This document shows positions 1 through 6,004 of a stretch of DNA of 9,165 nt, in pieces. How positions within the stretch are numbered: the first letter of the stretch is position 1; each line of letters opens with the position of its first letter. The position numbers and the translations under genes are program-made. This DNA comes from an uncultured Succinatimonas sp. (lineage in GTDB: Bacteria; Pseudomonadota; Gammaproteobacteria; Enterobacterales; Succinivibrionaceae). The stretch covers positions 1-9,165 of the forward strand of contig URKL01000062.1 in assembly GCA_900548485.1 (NCBI GenBank), given 5' to 3'. The notes below the pieces were generated by a model, which was not told the origin of the DNA, did not search any database, and saw only the letters and a program-made list of their open reading frames with translations.

Positions 1-41
1 GAACATCCACCTGCGACATCATGGTTGCCGGCAAAGACTGC

Positions 42-531
42 CCTTGCCGGCCTTGATGTCAACCAGCTTGGTGGAAGCCGGTGCTGCAGCAGCCTCTTCC
101 TCAGTCAGAGCGAACGGACGGATGGTAGCGTGCGGGCAAACGTAAGCACACTGGTTACACTGAACACAGGTAGCCTCGTTCCACTGCGGAACGGTAACTG
201 CTACGCCGCGCTTCTCGTAAGCAGCTGCGCCGTGCTCGAAGGAGCCGTCAACATGCTCGCCTGCGAATGCGGATACCGGCAGGGAGTCGCCGTCCATGCG
301 GCCGATCGGCTCCATAACGTCCTTGACCATCTTGACAACTTCCGGACGGCCCTGCAGATCGCGGGTATCAGCCTCGTCCTGTGCGTCAGCCCAGTCAGCC
401 GGTACGTCGATCTTCTTGAATGCAGTAGCGCCGATGTCAATAGCCTTGTGGTTCATATCAACGATGTCCTGGCCCTTCTTCAGGTAGGACTTAGTAGCAG
501 CGTCCTTCATGAACTGGATAGCCTGCTCGCT
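42..531 (-). pseudogene. nifJ: Internal fragment of pyruvate:ferredoxin (flavodoxin) oxidoreductase
   Basis: The reading frame gives about 160 residues of a protein normally near 1,170-1,200 residues that oxidises pyruvate to acetyl-CoA and reduces ferredoxin. Seen: the segment leading into the ferredoxin-like domain and the first 4Fe-4S motif CVQCNQCAYVCP, followed by HATIRPF and LVDIKAGKG, as in NifJ/PFOR. The family likeness ends abruptly after KAGKG near base 42, where a short out-of-family tail reaches a stop at 19-21. At the other side it ends near 531, with a TAG at 532-534 just before the phage gene begins. No native start, TPP-binding domain or second cluster is present, so it cannot be functional. 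Base composition is clearly richer in GC than the rest of the window. Most likely a chimeric join; a real insertion is less likely. Family identity is secure, gene status is not. Confidence 0.85.
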
Positions 532-791
532 CTATTCCGCAACTTTTTGATTTTACCCTCAAAATAACTCCTGACACGCTTGCAAATCGCAATCTAGCTG
601 AACAAGCAATTAAAAAAGTGTTTAGTGATGAAAGCTTGCCTGGCGGAAAAATTTACTTATCTCATATATCTAAAGCACTATCAGATATTGCTTCAGAAGA
701 TGACCATGTGATTATCAGTCCTAACACAGATATTCAAGCACAAGATAGTAGCTATTTACCCAAAGTCGGAGATGTCACATGGCAGGACTAA
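531..791 (+). CDS. Phage baseplate assembly protein J-like, C-terminal end (5' truncated)
   Basis: The frame is open from 522 and reads like a fibre-proximal baseplate protein from about 537: LFDFTLKITPDT, then NLAEQAIKKVF, LPGGKIYLSHISKALSD and a C-terminal GDVTWQD. This pattern (hydrophobic strand, PDT, helix, PGG-I-S-I helix) is that of the end of the Mu gp47/P2 gpJ baseplate family, whose members build the outer baseplate wedge. The last ~85 residues are present; the rest is replaced by the GC-rich oxidoreductase fragment. The stop codon lies 13 nt inside the next gene (779-791), which is typical translational coupling of baseplate genes. Family assignment rests on this motif pattern plus gene order (J followed by the gp48/I-type gene and the fibre). 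Confidence 0.75.
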   Translation, partial: SIPQLFDFTLKITPDTLANRNLAEQAIKKVFSDESLPGGKIYLSHISKALSDIASEDDHVIISPNTDIQAQDSSYLPKVGDVTWQD

Positions 792-1390
792 ATCATAGCT
801 CTAGCGAATATCTTCAAGCGCTAAAGCTTCTGCTGCCACCAGGACCCGCATGGGAGCTCGATGATAATTGCTTCTTTATCAAAATGTTAGAACTCGCATC
901 ACGTGAATTTGCGCGTATAGATGAAGATATTGAAGCTCTTATAAAAGAATCCAATCCAAGAACTGCATCAGTTACTTTAACACAATGGTTCAAAGAATGG
1001 GGCATTCCTGATGAGTGTCTTAAAGCTTTTTCAGAAGCAACACTTGAAGATTATAGAAATGTTCTTGTGACTAAATATGTTACGCAAGGATATACATTTT
1101 CTGAGCTTGTTGCTCTAATCGGTAAAACCTTAGGATATTCAGATGTAAGCATTAATAATTTTAAAATTTTTAAAGTTAATTCAAGAGTTAACGAGCGCGT
1201 TTATAGTCCTAAATGGTCAAATTGGTTTATGGCCATAACTGTCAATAAAGTCAATGAACGCAAGTTTTTAACAACAAGTCGTGTAAGCGAGAGATTATCA
1301 AAATGGGGCGATACGCTGTTTGAGTGTCTAGTCAAATCTCTAGCCCCCTGTCATACCGATGTGATTTTTCAATATGGAGATAATGAATAA
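779..1390 (+). CDS. Phage baseplate/tail protein, Mu gp48-like (DUF2313, YmfQ family)
   Basis: 203 residues. The N-terminal half YLQALKLLLPPGPAWELD, a helix with LASREFARIDEDIEALI, then NPRTASVTLTQWFKEWGIPD is the signature of the DUF2313/Mu gp48 family. These are small baseplate proteins acting between the J-type wedge protein and the tail fibre. The C-terminal half (from ~110) has strands ending SLAPCHTDVIFQYG, as in family members that close with an H-T-x-V-x-F-x-Y element. Length is normal. The start ATG is preceded by GGAG at 768-771, 7 nt away, and overlaps the end of the baseplate J gene. Its TAA shares its last A with the ATG of the fibre gene. The three late genes form one transcription unit. 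Confidence 0.85.
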   Translation: MAGLNHSSSEYLQALKLLLPPGPAWELDDNCFFIKMLELASREFARIDEDIEALIKESNPRTASVTLTQWFKEWGIPDECLKAFSEATLEDYRNVLVTKYVTQGYTFSELVALIGKTLGYSDVSINNFKIFKVNSRVNERVYSPKWSNWFMAITVNKVNERKFLTTSRVSERLSKWGDTLFECLVKSLAPCHTDVIFQYGDNE

Positions 1391-2232
1391 TGAATAATTT
1401 TTTTGAAGCTGACGCAGTTGAGTCCGCACCAGATTATAAAGCATTGATTTCCCAAGGTCATGCCACTGACGGAAATCCGTCATTAGGTGTTCCAGCAACC
1501 CTTCCTGGTGCTGCTTGGTTCGATGCTGTGACACAAGAAATCGTAAACGCAATTAAAGCAGCAGGAATCTCTCCTGACATAGCAAAAGTCAATCAACTAG
1601 CAGAAGCAATTAGGCTTAGCGCATCTTTAAGTAAAGCAGGTATTGTACAACTATCGAACGCGATTGATAGTCTTTCAGAAACTTTAGCAGCAACACCTAA
1701 AGCAGTTAAACAAGCTTATGATTTAGCGACTCTAGCATTAAACATTGCACAAAATTTTTCTGCCATGCCAGTCGGAGCAACGATTCCCTATTCTGGTACC
1801 GTGATACCTGAAGGATGGCTGTTATGTAATTGGGCTGAAGTAAGTCGCACGCAATTTGCGAATCTCTTTTCAAAAATTGGAACAAAATGGGGCGCTGGCG
1901 ATGGAGAAACTACCTTTAATGTTCCTAATTATAATGGCCGTCACGTACAAGGTACTACGGATGTTTCCCAAGTGGGTGTATATCTACCAGCTGGGTTACC
2001 AAATATTATCGGCACAGCCTCAGGCTTTTATCCTGAAACTTCAACTCAACCTGCGCGATTTTCGGGCGCTTTTGCTGAAGCAGGGTATACGAACTCGACT
2101 ACAGGAGGAAATGTGAGCGCAGGTATACGAAAGATGATATATAAAGCTTCACTTTCTAGCCCTATATACACTGACGATGCGACCACAGTACAAGCTCCGG
2201 CCAATCAAAATTTAATAATAATCAAATTTTGA
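1390..2232 (+). CDS. Phage tail fibre protein with collar domain and exchangeable C-terminus
   Basis: 280 residues. Residues 1-65 contain ADAVESAPDYKALISQGHAT and GVPATLPGAAWFDAVTQEI, a baseplate-attachment region common in Mu/P2-like fibres. Residues ~81-113 hold one tail-fibre repeat (GIVQLSNAIDS, AATPKAVKQAYDLA). Residues ~127-186 are a tail-collar domain (PVGATIPYSG, PEGWLLCNW, FNVPNYNGR). From L203-P204-N205-I206 the sequence is the variable receptor-binding end, 77 residues from P204, finishing NQNLIIIKF. The start overlaps the upstream stop as TAATG, with GGAGA at ~1376-1380. The codons for LPNIIG contain the presumed recombination site, and a second end (cassette B) lies on the minus strand and overlaps the last 28 nt. 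A receptor-recognition role is inferred from the family. Confidence 0.9.
   Translation: MNNFFEADAVESAPDYKALISQGHATDGNPSLGVPATLPGAAWFDAVTQEIVNAIKAAGISPDIAKVNQLAEAIRLSASLSKAGIVQLSNAIDSLSETLAATPKAVKQAYDLATLALNIAQNFSAMPVGATIPYSGTVIPEGWLLCNWAEVSRTQFANLFSKIGTKWGAGDGETTFNVPNYNGRHVQGTTDVSQVGVYLPAGLPNIIGTASGFYPETSTQPARFSGAFAEAGYTNSTTGGNVSAGIRKMIYKASLSSPIYTDDATTVQAPANQNLIIIKF
1996..2012 (+). repeat. Presumed cassette recombination site A (in expressed fibre)
   Basis: TTACCAAATATTATCGG, coding LPNIIG at the border between constant and variable fibre. It matches site D at 15 of 17 bases. The core CCRAATATYAYNGG is shared with sites B and C, each of which begins a separate fibre-end cassette with unrelated sequence upstream. 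Part of the identity could be forced by the conserved protein motif, so function as a recombination site is inference. Confidence 0.6.
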
Positions 2233-2234
2233 TT
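2203..2234. repeat. Inverted repeat shared by the 3' ends of fibre cassettes A and B
   Basis: AATCAAAATTT (2203-2213) and AAATTTTGATT (2224-2234) are perfect reverse complements around a 10-nt centre. Because of this symmetry the two convergent reading frames both encode NQNLIIIKF plus TGA from overlapping DNA, one on each strand. It keeps a proper fibre end in either orientation of the segment. Confidence 0.85.
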
Positions 2235-2426
2235 TGACGCTGTTTGAACCGTTGTGGTTATATCACTGTAAATAGAACTGGCAAGACTAGCGTCTATTTT
2301 TATTTGTCTGCTGTCTATTTGAGTTCCCATAGCGCGGCCGCCTAAGGTACTCCCCAAGCTGAAAACACCATTTACTCTTGGAGTAGCTGCATTTTGTCCT
2401 AGTTCAAACCATCCAGTGATATTTGG
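2205..2426 (-). pseudogene. Silent alternative tail-fibre C-terminus (cassette B)
   Basis: Reading the minus strand from CCA at 2426 gives 73 residues: PNITGWFELGQ, then TPRVNGVFSLGS, IDSRQIKIDASLASSIY and a final SNQNLIIIKF followed by TGA at 2207-2205. The final segment is nearly that of the expressed fibre (ASLASSIYSD...TTTVQ against ASLSSPIYTD...ATTVQ), and both end in NQNLIIIKF. There is no start codon or ribosome site; a TAA lies one codon before the F preceding PNI, and the sequence beyond is terminator DNA. It is therefore a promoterless, headless gene end, as expected of a silent cassette. Inverting the DNA between sites A and B (about 428 bp) would join it in frame to the fibre after L203, because both sites split codons identically (CCA AAT AT). 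Confidence 0.85.
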
Positions 2427-2429
2427 AAA
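2413..2429 (-). repeat. Presumed cassette recombination site B
   Basis: On the minus strand TTTCCAAATATCACTGG, matching site A in CCAAATAT exactly and at 11 of 14 bases across the CC...GG core. It lies in inverse orientation to site A, which is the geometry needed for inversion. Fibre-like coding begins at this site and not before it. Confidence 0.55.
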
Positions 2430-2440
2430 TTAAAAAAATT

Positions 2441-2518
2441 AAGCGCCAAAATTTTGAGTTTTTGGAGCTTATTTTTATTAAGCTCCAAATTTTACATATT
2501 TTGGCGCTTATTTTTAAA
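2441..2518. terminator. Nested bidirectional terminator between fibre cassettes and recombinase
   Basis: Outer stem AAGCGCCAAAAT (2441-2452) with ATTTTGGCGCTT (2498-2509), 12 bp perfect. Inner stem TTTGGAGCTTA (2461-2471) with TAAGCTCCAAA (2479-2489), 11 bp perfect. T-runs follow on both strands (ATTTTT after 2509; on the minus strand AATTTTTTTA beyond 2441). It can stop late-gene transcription from the left and recombinase transcription from the right. The unit TTGGxGCTTATTTTTA occurs twice (2462 and 2501), suggesting a duplicated terminator. Confidence 0.8.
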
Positions 2519-2547
2519 GTGCTAAGCACAAGATGTCTTTTACTGTT

Positions 2548-3696
2548 TTAGCGCATATCTAAGCTGTTTATACCCTCTAAAGGAGCACAAACAGCACAAT
2601 ATTGTTTATATATAAAATTCCACCAGGCTTGCATGACTGCTCTGCGTTGCTCTAAATAGTCACCTCTGAGATAAGCGCGTTCGGTTGTTGTTCCTGAGAG
2701 ATGAGCTAAAGCATCTTCAGCTACTTCATAAATAACATTGTTATCACGCATCCAAGTTCGCGCTGTAGCGCGTAAGCCGTGATGGCAAAGCTTACCTTTT
2801 AACGAAGTTGTGCTTAGCCACTTGGTCAAATGCTGCTTATTTATAGCTTGTCTATCACGACCAAAAGCCCAGACAAATTTATTAAGTCTGCCTTTACGCA
2901 AAGTCTTAACATATTGTAGAAGCATGATGATTTCATGACACAAAGGAACTCTATGCATTCTGCGCTTTTTCATGATTTCAACAGGCAAGACAAGCGTATC
3001 ACTTTGAATCCAAGACCACCGAATGCTGCTGCATTCAATTGGTCTAAGCATTGAGTAAACAGCAAAAAGAACATAGCACTTGAACCATTCTTCTTTGTCT
3101 TTAAGTTCTAAAAAGAGCTTATGTAGTTCGTTTGCTGGAACAAAAGGACGGTTAACAGCTTGATGTGTAGCAAAAATCCTCGACAGCTTCCGACAAGGAT
3201 TTGAATTGAGAAGACCTGCGCAGACGCAAAGCTCTAAAATTTCATTAACTCGCATTAGGCAGCGCTTAAGTGTGGGGAGCTTGTCTTCAATTTTTAGCAA
3301 GACGTTTAAAACAACGGGAGCTGTTATGTCTTCGAGTTGTAATTTTTTGAGGAAAGGGAGCAGGTGACGTTCTATGCGTTGACACTCATCATGATAGCTA
3401 GCGATGTGTCCTTTTTTCTTTCTTTGCCACAGTCGATAGCCGTCAAGGAAAGTTAGACCCGCCGAGGGCTTAATTTTAAGCTCTTCTCGCTTAAAATGCG
3501 CTTGCTGTTGGGCTTGGGCTAAGGATAAATCTGGCCATCTGCCTAACGTAATATCCCTTACTTTTTGAGCTTGATAATAGCGTAAAACCCACGACTTAAC
3601 GCCGGTTGGCGAAACTCTCAAATAGAGCCCTTCACCAAAATTTACGCTATATCTTTTTGATTTAGCTTTTAATTTTTTAATATCTTTTTCTGTCAT
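2548..3696 (-). CDS. int: Tyrosine recombinase / P4-type phage integrase
   Basis: 382 residues, normal for P4-like integrases. Residues ~1-90 (GLYLRVSPTGVKSWVLRY, ITLGRWPDLSLAQAQ) are the arm-DNA-binding DUF4102 domain; ~95-190 is the SAM-like core-binding domain; the rest is the catalytic domain. The catalytic set is visible: R218 in LRPIE, a lysine near K243/K244, H306-x-x-R309 in HGLR, H332 in LAH and nucleophile Y342 in RAYLRGDYLEQRR. All are intact, so it should be active in strand exchange. It lies antisense to the late genes, between the fibre cassettes and the DUF4376 gene. Its start has a possible AAAGG (3713-3709) and lies only 15 nt from the divergent ATG at 3712. Its role may be prophage integration, fibre-cassette switching (Rci of plasmid shufflons is of the same superfamily), or both; the sequence alone does not decide. 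Confidence 0.92.
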   Translation of the reverse strand: MTEKDIKKLKAKSKRYSVNFGEGLYLRVSPTGVKSWVLRYYQAQKVRDITLGRWPDLSLAQAQQQAHFKREELKIKPSAGLTFLDGYRLWQRKKKGHIASYHDECQRIERHLLPFLKKLQLEDITAPVVLNVLLKIEDKLPTLKRCLMRVNEILELCVCAGLLNSNPCRKLSRIFATHQAVNRPFVPANELHKLFLELKDKEEWFKCYVLFAVYSMLRPIECSSIRWSWIQSDTLVLPVEIMKKRRMHRVPLCHEIIMLLQYVKTLRKGRLNKFVWAFGRDRQAINKQHLTKWLSTTSLKGKLCHHGLRATARTWMRDNNVIYEVAEDALAHLSGTTTERAYLRGDYLEQRRAVMQAWWNFIYKQYCAVCAPLEGINSLDMR

Positions 3697-3711
3697 TTTT
3701 AGGAGACCTTT

Positions 3712-4446
3712 ATGGAAAATGGATTAATTACAACATATAAATATGATGAATATGGTTATTACGATGGTGATGTAACAACTCAAGTATTTAATGGCGCTGC
3801 TTTAATGCCTCCCATGTGTATAAAAAAAGCTCCAGAACTTAAAGAAGGCTATTTTTATAAGATTAATGACAATGAAGACGGTTGGATCGCAGAAGAAAAG
3901 CCACAATCTGCTAAAGATTGTTTAAATTTAATTGTCGATCATGAAGACAATTCTCACAGAGCTTTTGAATTAAAGAAGCTCATGCAAGATTTTTGTGAAA
4001 AAGATGCAGAGCATTTCAGAGTTAAAAGAGGCGAGGATTTAAGTTGGACTGTTGAAGCTATCCCAGAAAAGACCTTTGATGAACTTAAAAAAGAAAAGCT
4101 GGAAGAGGTATCGGCTGAAGCTGGCAAGTATGACCAGTACAAGTGTGATGAAATGTACATAACATCAAGTGTAAATTCATTACAAATTAATGCAGATGCA
4201 AGAAGTCAGAAAAACATCAGTGCTTTAATAGAAAATTATACAGACGTAGTAACGTTTAAGACTTATGACAATAGCTACGTACAATTAACAAAAGAGCAAC
4301 TAGCAACCATGTTAGTTGAGTGCGTGAAAAATGGTGAAGCTTTATACGCTCAAAAATGGTCTCTACAAGAGCAAGTTAATAATGCAAAAACAAAAGAAGA
4401 TCTTAATAAGATAGAAGTAAAGTTCACGATGATGTCATTTAATTAG
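3712..4446 (+). CDS. DUF4376-type phage protein, probable tail-fibre assembly factor
   Basis: 244 residues. The N-terminal ~60 residues (TYKYDEYGYYDGD, ALMPPMCIKKAPEL, EGYFYKINDNEDGW) resemble the start of phage tail-assembly proteins that sit after fibre genes. Residues ~118-240 fit the DUF4376 pattern: a charged helix FDELKKEKLEEVSAEAG, SSVNSLQINADARSQKNISAL, then LTKEQLATML and a C-terminal helix with AKTKEDLNKIEVKF. No signal peptide or membrane segment. The start is backed by AGGAG at 3701-3705, 6 nt upstream. In related phages such a gene directly follows the fibre; here the recombinase gene separates them on the other strand, so it needs its own promoter, which would have to lie inside the recombinase gene. 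A chaperone role is inferred from position and family. Confidence 0.7.
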   Translation: MENGLITTYKYDEYGYYDGDVTTQVFNGAALMPPMCIKKAPELKEGYFYKINDNEDGWIAEEKPQSAKDCLNLIVDHEDNSHRAFELKKLMQDFCEKDAEHFRVKRGEDLSWTVEAIPEKTFDELKKEKLEEVSAEAGKYDQYKCDEMYITSSVNSLQINADARSQKNISALIENYTDVVTFKTYDNSYVQLTKEQLATMLVECVKNGEALYAQKWSLQEQVNNAKTKEDLNKIEVKFTMMSFN

Positions 4447-4458
4447 CTTTATCCCCTG

Positions 4459-4488
4459 CGGTGCTTTGAGGCACCGTTTTAATTTTTA
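4459..4488 (+). terminator. Rho-independent terminator
   Basis: Stem CGGTGC (4459-4464) and GCACCG (4471-4476) around TTTGAG, followed by TTTTAATTTTT. It closes the DUF4376 gene, whose stop lies 13 nt before the stem. Confidence 0.75.
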
Positions 4489-4500
4489 GAGAGGTTAAAA

Positions 4501-4785
4501 ATGAGCAATAGGTTACACAATCTTAAACAGTTAATTATCTCGTTTGATCAAACTATGAACTGCCTTGTAGGAACGATTGTTAGCATCTTCAATAAGAATT
4601 ATACTGTGTGGGCTGATGAAACACTTAGTGCTTGTTTGTGGCGTAATCGAAAACATAAAAGTGTTGATGTATTTAGAATAATTGTAGATGCCTTGTTTTT
4701 CATTTTTACCTGGAAAAAAGAGCACTGCAAACGTTCTTATGAGAGCGAAATTAAAAGGCAACATTTGCCAGATGAAGAGAGATAA
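4501..4785 (+). CDS. Small conserved phage protein of unknown function
   Basis: 94 residues, start supported by GAGAGG at ~4489-4494. The core WADETLSACLWR, followed by an amphipathic stretch FRIIVDALFFIFTW and HCKRSYESEIKRQ, recalls small prophage-encoded proteins with a W-x-D-E-T-L-S-x-x-x-W-R motif near tail or lysis genes; I do not know a function. A short hydrophobic segment (~58-70) could associate with the membrane but is too short and charged to be a secure transmembrane helix. It follows a terminator, so it has a separate promoter or depends on read-through. It is the last intact gene before the possible attachment site. Confidence 0.65.
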   Translation: MSNRLHNLKQLIISFDQTMNCLVGTIVSIFNKNYTVWADETLSACLWRNRKHKSVDVFRIIVDALFFIFTWKKEHCKRSYESEIKRQHLPDEER

Positions 4786-4810
4786 AAAAACATATGCGTA
4801 TGTAAAAAAC

Positions 4811-4831
4811 AAGTTCCCCCAAAAGTTCCCC
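4811..4831 (+). repeat. Direct pair of GTTCCCC motifs (cluster 1)
   Basis: AAGTTCCCCC (4811) and AAAAGTTCCCC (4821) in tandem, just after the small phage gene. The same motif recurs inverted at 5018-5057 and in degenerate direct form at 6197-6214. The short spaced-copy layout resembles arm-type integrase sites or element ends; this is not proven. Confidence 0.6.
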
Positions 4832-4874
4832 TGAATAAAATATCTTTTTGAAAAATATAAATAAATTGTTTTTA

Positions 4875-4896
4875 TTCGATTCCGGCAGTCGCACCA
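4875..4896 (+). other. Possible tRNA 3'-end remnant (attR-like site)
   Basis: The stretch begins with TTCGATTCCGG, like a tRNA T-loop and its 3' stem, and ends with GCACCA, like an acceptor end with CCA. No tRNA body precedes it: upstream is AT-rich with no T-stem partner. A copied tRNA 3' end is what tRNA-targeting integrases leave at the far side of a prophage, and the orientation fits a prophage on the left. One base is missing against normal tRNA spacing (22 rather than 23 from T-loop to CCA), so this may be coincidence or a decayed site. Confidence 0.4.
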
Positions 4897-5017
4897 CACG
4901 CCTGTTTCAACCTATTCAAAACCATTCCACCTTAAAAAAATTATTAGTTTAATCATAAAATAGCTGTTCAATCCTGAGCTAACCCCTTCCATCCTTTATA
5001 ATCCTTATTACCCATTA

Positions 5018-5057
5018 GGGGAACTTGGGGGAACTATTTTTTTATTTGGGGGAACTT
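5018..5057 (-). repeat. Three GGGGAAC motifs (cluster 2) beyond cassette C
   Basis: GGGGAACTT at 5018, GGGGGAACT at 5027 and GGGGGAACTT at 5048, inverted relative to cluster 1 and immediately past the stop of cassette C. On the minus strand AAGTTCCCCCAAATAAA closely matches AAATTCCCCCAAAATAAA at the end of cassette D, so C and D share their outer flanks in inverse orientation. Confidence 0.65.
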
Positions 5058-5058
5058 T

Positions 5059-5412
5059 TTAAAGAAACAGGAGAAACGGAGATGCTGACTGTACCGAGCC
5101 TATTTCAATTATTAAGCAATATAATAGAACAGCAGAACACAATAGATTAGAAAAATGAAATTTTTCTAATTCTCCCACTACATCCTCGCACTGAAGTACA
5201 AGGTTTTGTGTGCCCAAAATTTGATAAATTGCATTAGAAAGCGAATCATTTAAAAGCATTTTACTGTAGCCCAGATCTTCTACCTCTGATTGCATAGTTG
5301 TTTTCATGGAAGTTGTATCTAGCAATAGTGCGCCGTAAGCCGTAATGAAATCCGGATGAGATGTCAAAAAAATTGAATTGTCAGTATTAAAAACACCACC
5401 AATAATATTCGG
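5059..5412 (-). pseudogene. Silent alternative tail-fibre C-terminus (cassette C)
   Basis: The minus strand is open for 117 codons from CCG at 5412, directly after the toxin stop codon. It begins PNIIGGVFNTDNSIF, continues AYGALLLDTTSMK, and has LGYSKMLLNDSLSNAIY. This last part lines up with AGIRKMIYKASLSSPIY of the expressed fibre and IDSRQIKIDASLASSIY of cassette B; YGAL corresponds to SGAF and NGVF. After this the frame continues ~45 residues with no likeness to the other ends, ending at a TAA at 5061-5059; the tail may be frameshifted or replaced. There is no ATG or ribosome site at the front; the TTG at 5367 lacks a Shine-Dalgarno. It therefore looks like a promoterless fibre-end cassette and not a free gene. 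It lies outside the possible attachment site. Confidence 0.65.
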
Positions 5413-5415
5413 TCA
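5399..5415 (-). repeat. Presumed cassette recombination site C
   Basis: On the minus strand TGACCGAATATTATTGG, 15 of 17 bases identical to site D and sharing the CCRAATATTAT core with site A. The TGA is the stop codon of the toxin remnant, so the cassette is joined exactly to the end of that gene. Confidence 0.55.
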
Positions 5416-5685
5416 AAACAAATCAGAGTGAGTGCCAGTGTCGGCTAAAACTAAAATTAACTTATCCTCAGATGTTTTATAAATTAATAACTAATCTGGT
5501 TGTATGTGGCACTCCCTATATCCTTTATAGTTTCCTTGCAAATAATGATCTTTATACTTTGTAGGAAGATTTGTCCCTTTTGCAAGAATTTAAATTGTAT
5601 CAGTTAACAAACTTAAATCATAACCTCGTTTTTTTAAACGTGTATGGCTCTTTTTAAATGATTTTGAGGCTAAAATTTTAAGCAT
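5413..5685 (-). pseudogene. yafQ: YafQ-family mRNA interferase toxin, two nonsense mutations
   Basis: Translating the minus strand from ATG at 5685 gives 90 codons, the normal YafQ length, with no frameshift. It starts MLKILASKSFKKS and contains YKDHYLQGNYKGYREC and a final TGTHSDLF, the family pattern of ribosome-dependent RNases that cut mRNA at the A site. Two stops interrupt it: TAA at codon 32 (5592-5590) after LLTDTI, and TAG at codon 65 (5493-5491) in HIQPD-stop-LLIYK, where relatives such as E. coli YafQ have PDW-x-LIYK. TAA most simply derives from AAA and TAG from TGG, both single changes. The histidines and aspartate of the active site are otherwise kept, so inactivation is recent. 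Its ATG overlaps the antitoxin stop by 8 nt. Unless the stops are suppressed it is dead. Confidence 0.85.
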
Positions 5686-5907
5686 TTTTTTCTAAATCTT
5701 TTACCAAATCTTCTACGGTATCATATGCTTTGGCTTTAGGATCTTTTAATAAATTTTCTGCTTCATCCATCGATTTTAATAATTTTTTTAATTTCTTTTT
5801 TTGATTAACTTGAAAAGGCAAACCCTCATGAATTAAGCATTGTCTCAGGAATATATTAACAGCCGTTGACATATCAAGACCAAGTTCTTTAAATAGATTG
5901 TTTGCAT
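5678..5907 (-). pseudogene. dinJ: RelB/DinJ-family antitoxin, N-terminus lost
   Basis: Reading backward from the stop at 5680-5678, the frame gives ANNLFKELGLD, MSTAVNIFLRQCLIHEGLPF, then a lysine-rich helix and DTVEDLVKDLEKNA. This is the DinJ/RelB pattern: a helix with LGLDMSTAVNIFLRQ, GLPF, then the toxin-wrapping tail. The usual first ~20 residues, which form the DNA-binding ribbon and begin the first helix, are absent. A good ribosome site AAAAGG (5920-5915) and an ATG at 5907 remain, but that ATG is one base out of frame with the body and meets it just before ANNLF. The simplest reading is an out-of-frame deletion directly after the start. An internal ATG at 5872 could make a 64-residue protein, without a ribosome site, that might still bind toxin but not DNA. 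Confidence 0.8.
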
Positions 5908-5922
5908 AAAAACACCTTTTAG

Positions 5923-5948
5923 CTTTACATTGTAACTACAATGTAAAG
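5923..5948. promoter_or_regulatory. Perfect 26-bp palindrome, probable antitoxin operator
   Basis: CTTTACATTGTA (5923-5934), AC, TACAATGTAAAG (5937-5948): 12-bp arms with no mismatch. It lies just upstream of the ribosome site of the dinJ remnant, where the DinJ/RelB dimer and toxin-antitoxin complex normally bind to repress their own promoter. It has survived although the DNA-binding part of the antitoxin is gone. Confidence 0.7.
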
Positions 5949-6004
5949 TACAACATAATATTCAATATCTAATTAAATTTTAATTTTGTCTTTATTTCGT
6001 AAAA

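Noticed and set aside
25..567. Plus-strand open frame of 180 codons at the left edge
   Set aside because: It is antisense to the clear oxidoreductase fragment and crosses the presumed chimeric join; no family features.
1856..2116. Plus-strand 86-codon frame inside the fibre gene
   Set aside because: Overlaps the collar domain in another frame; no independent support.
4531..4899. Minus-strand frame of 122 codons
   Set aside because: Antisense shadow of the 94-residue phage gene, without ribosome site or family likeness.
5059..5400. C-terminal fragment of an ASKHA-type ATPase (GG...GALLL pattern)
   Set aside because: The PNIIGG start at the shared site and the SLSNAIY match to the fibre ends explain it better.
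5850..5907. Short peptide from the ATG at 5907
   Set aside because: It has a good ribosome site but is out of frame with the antitoxin body and stops soon; more likely the old antitoxin start after a deletion.
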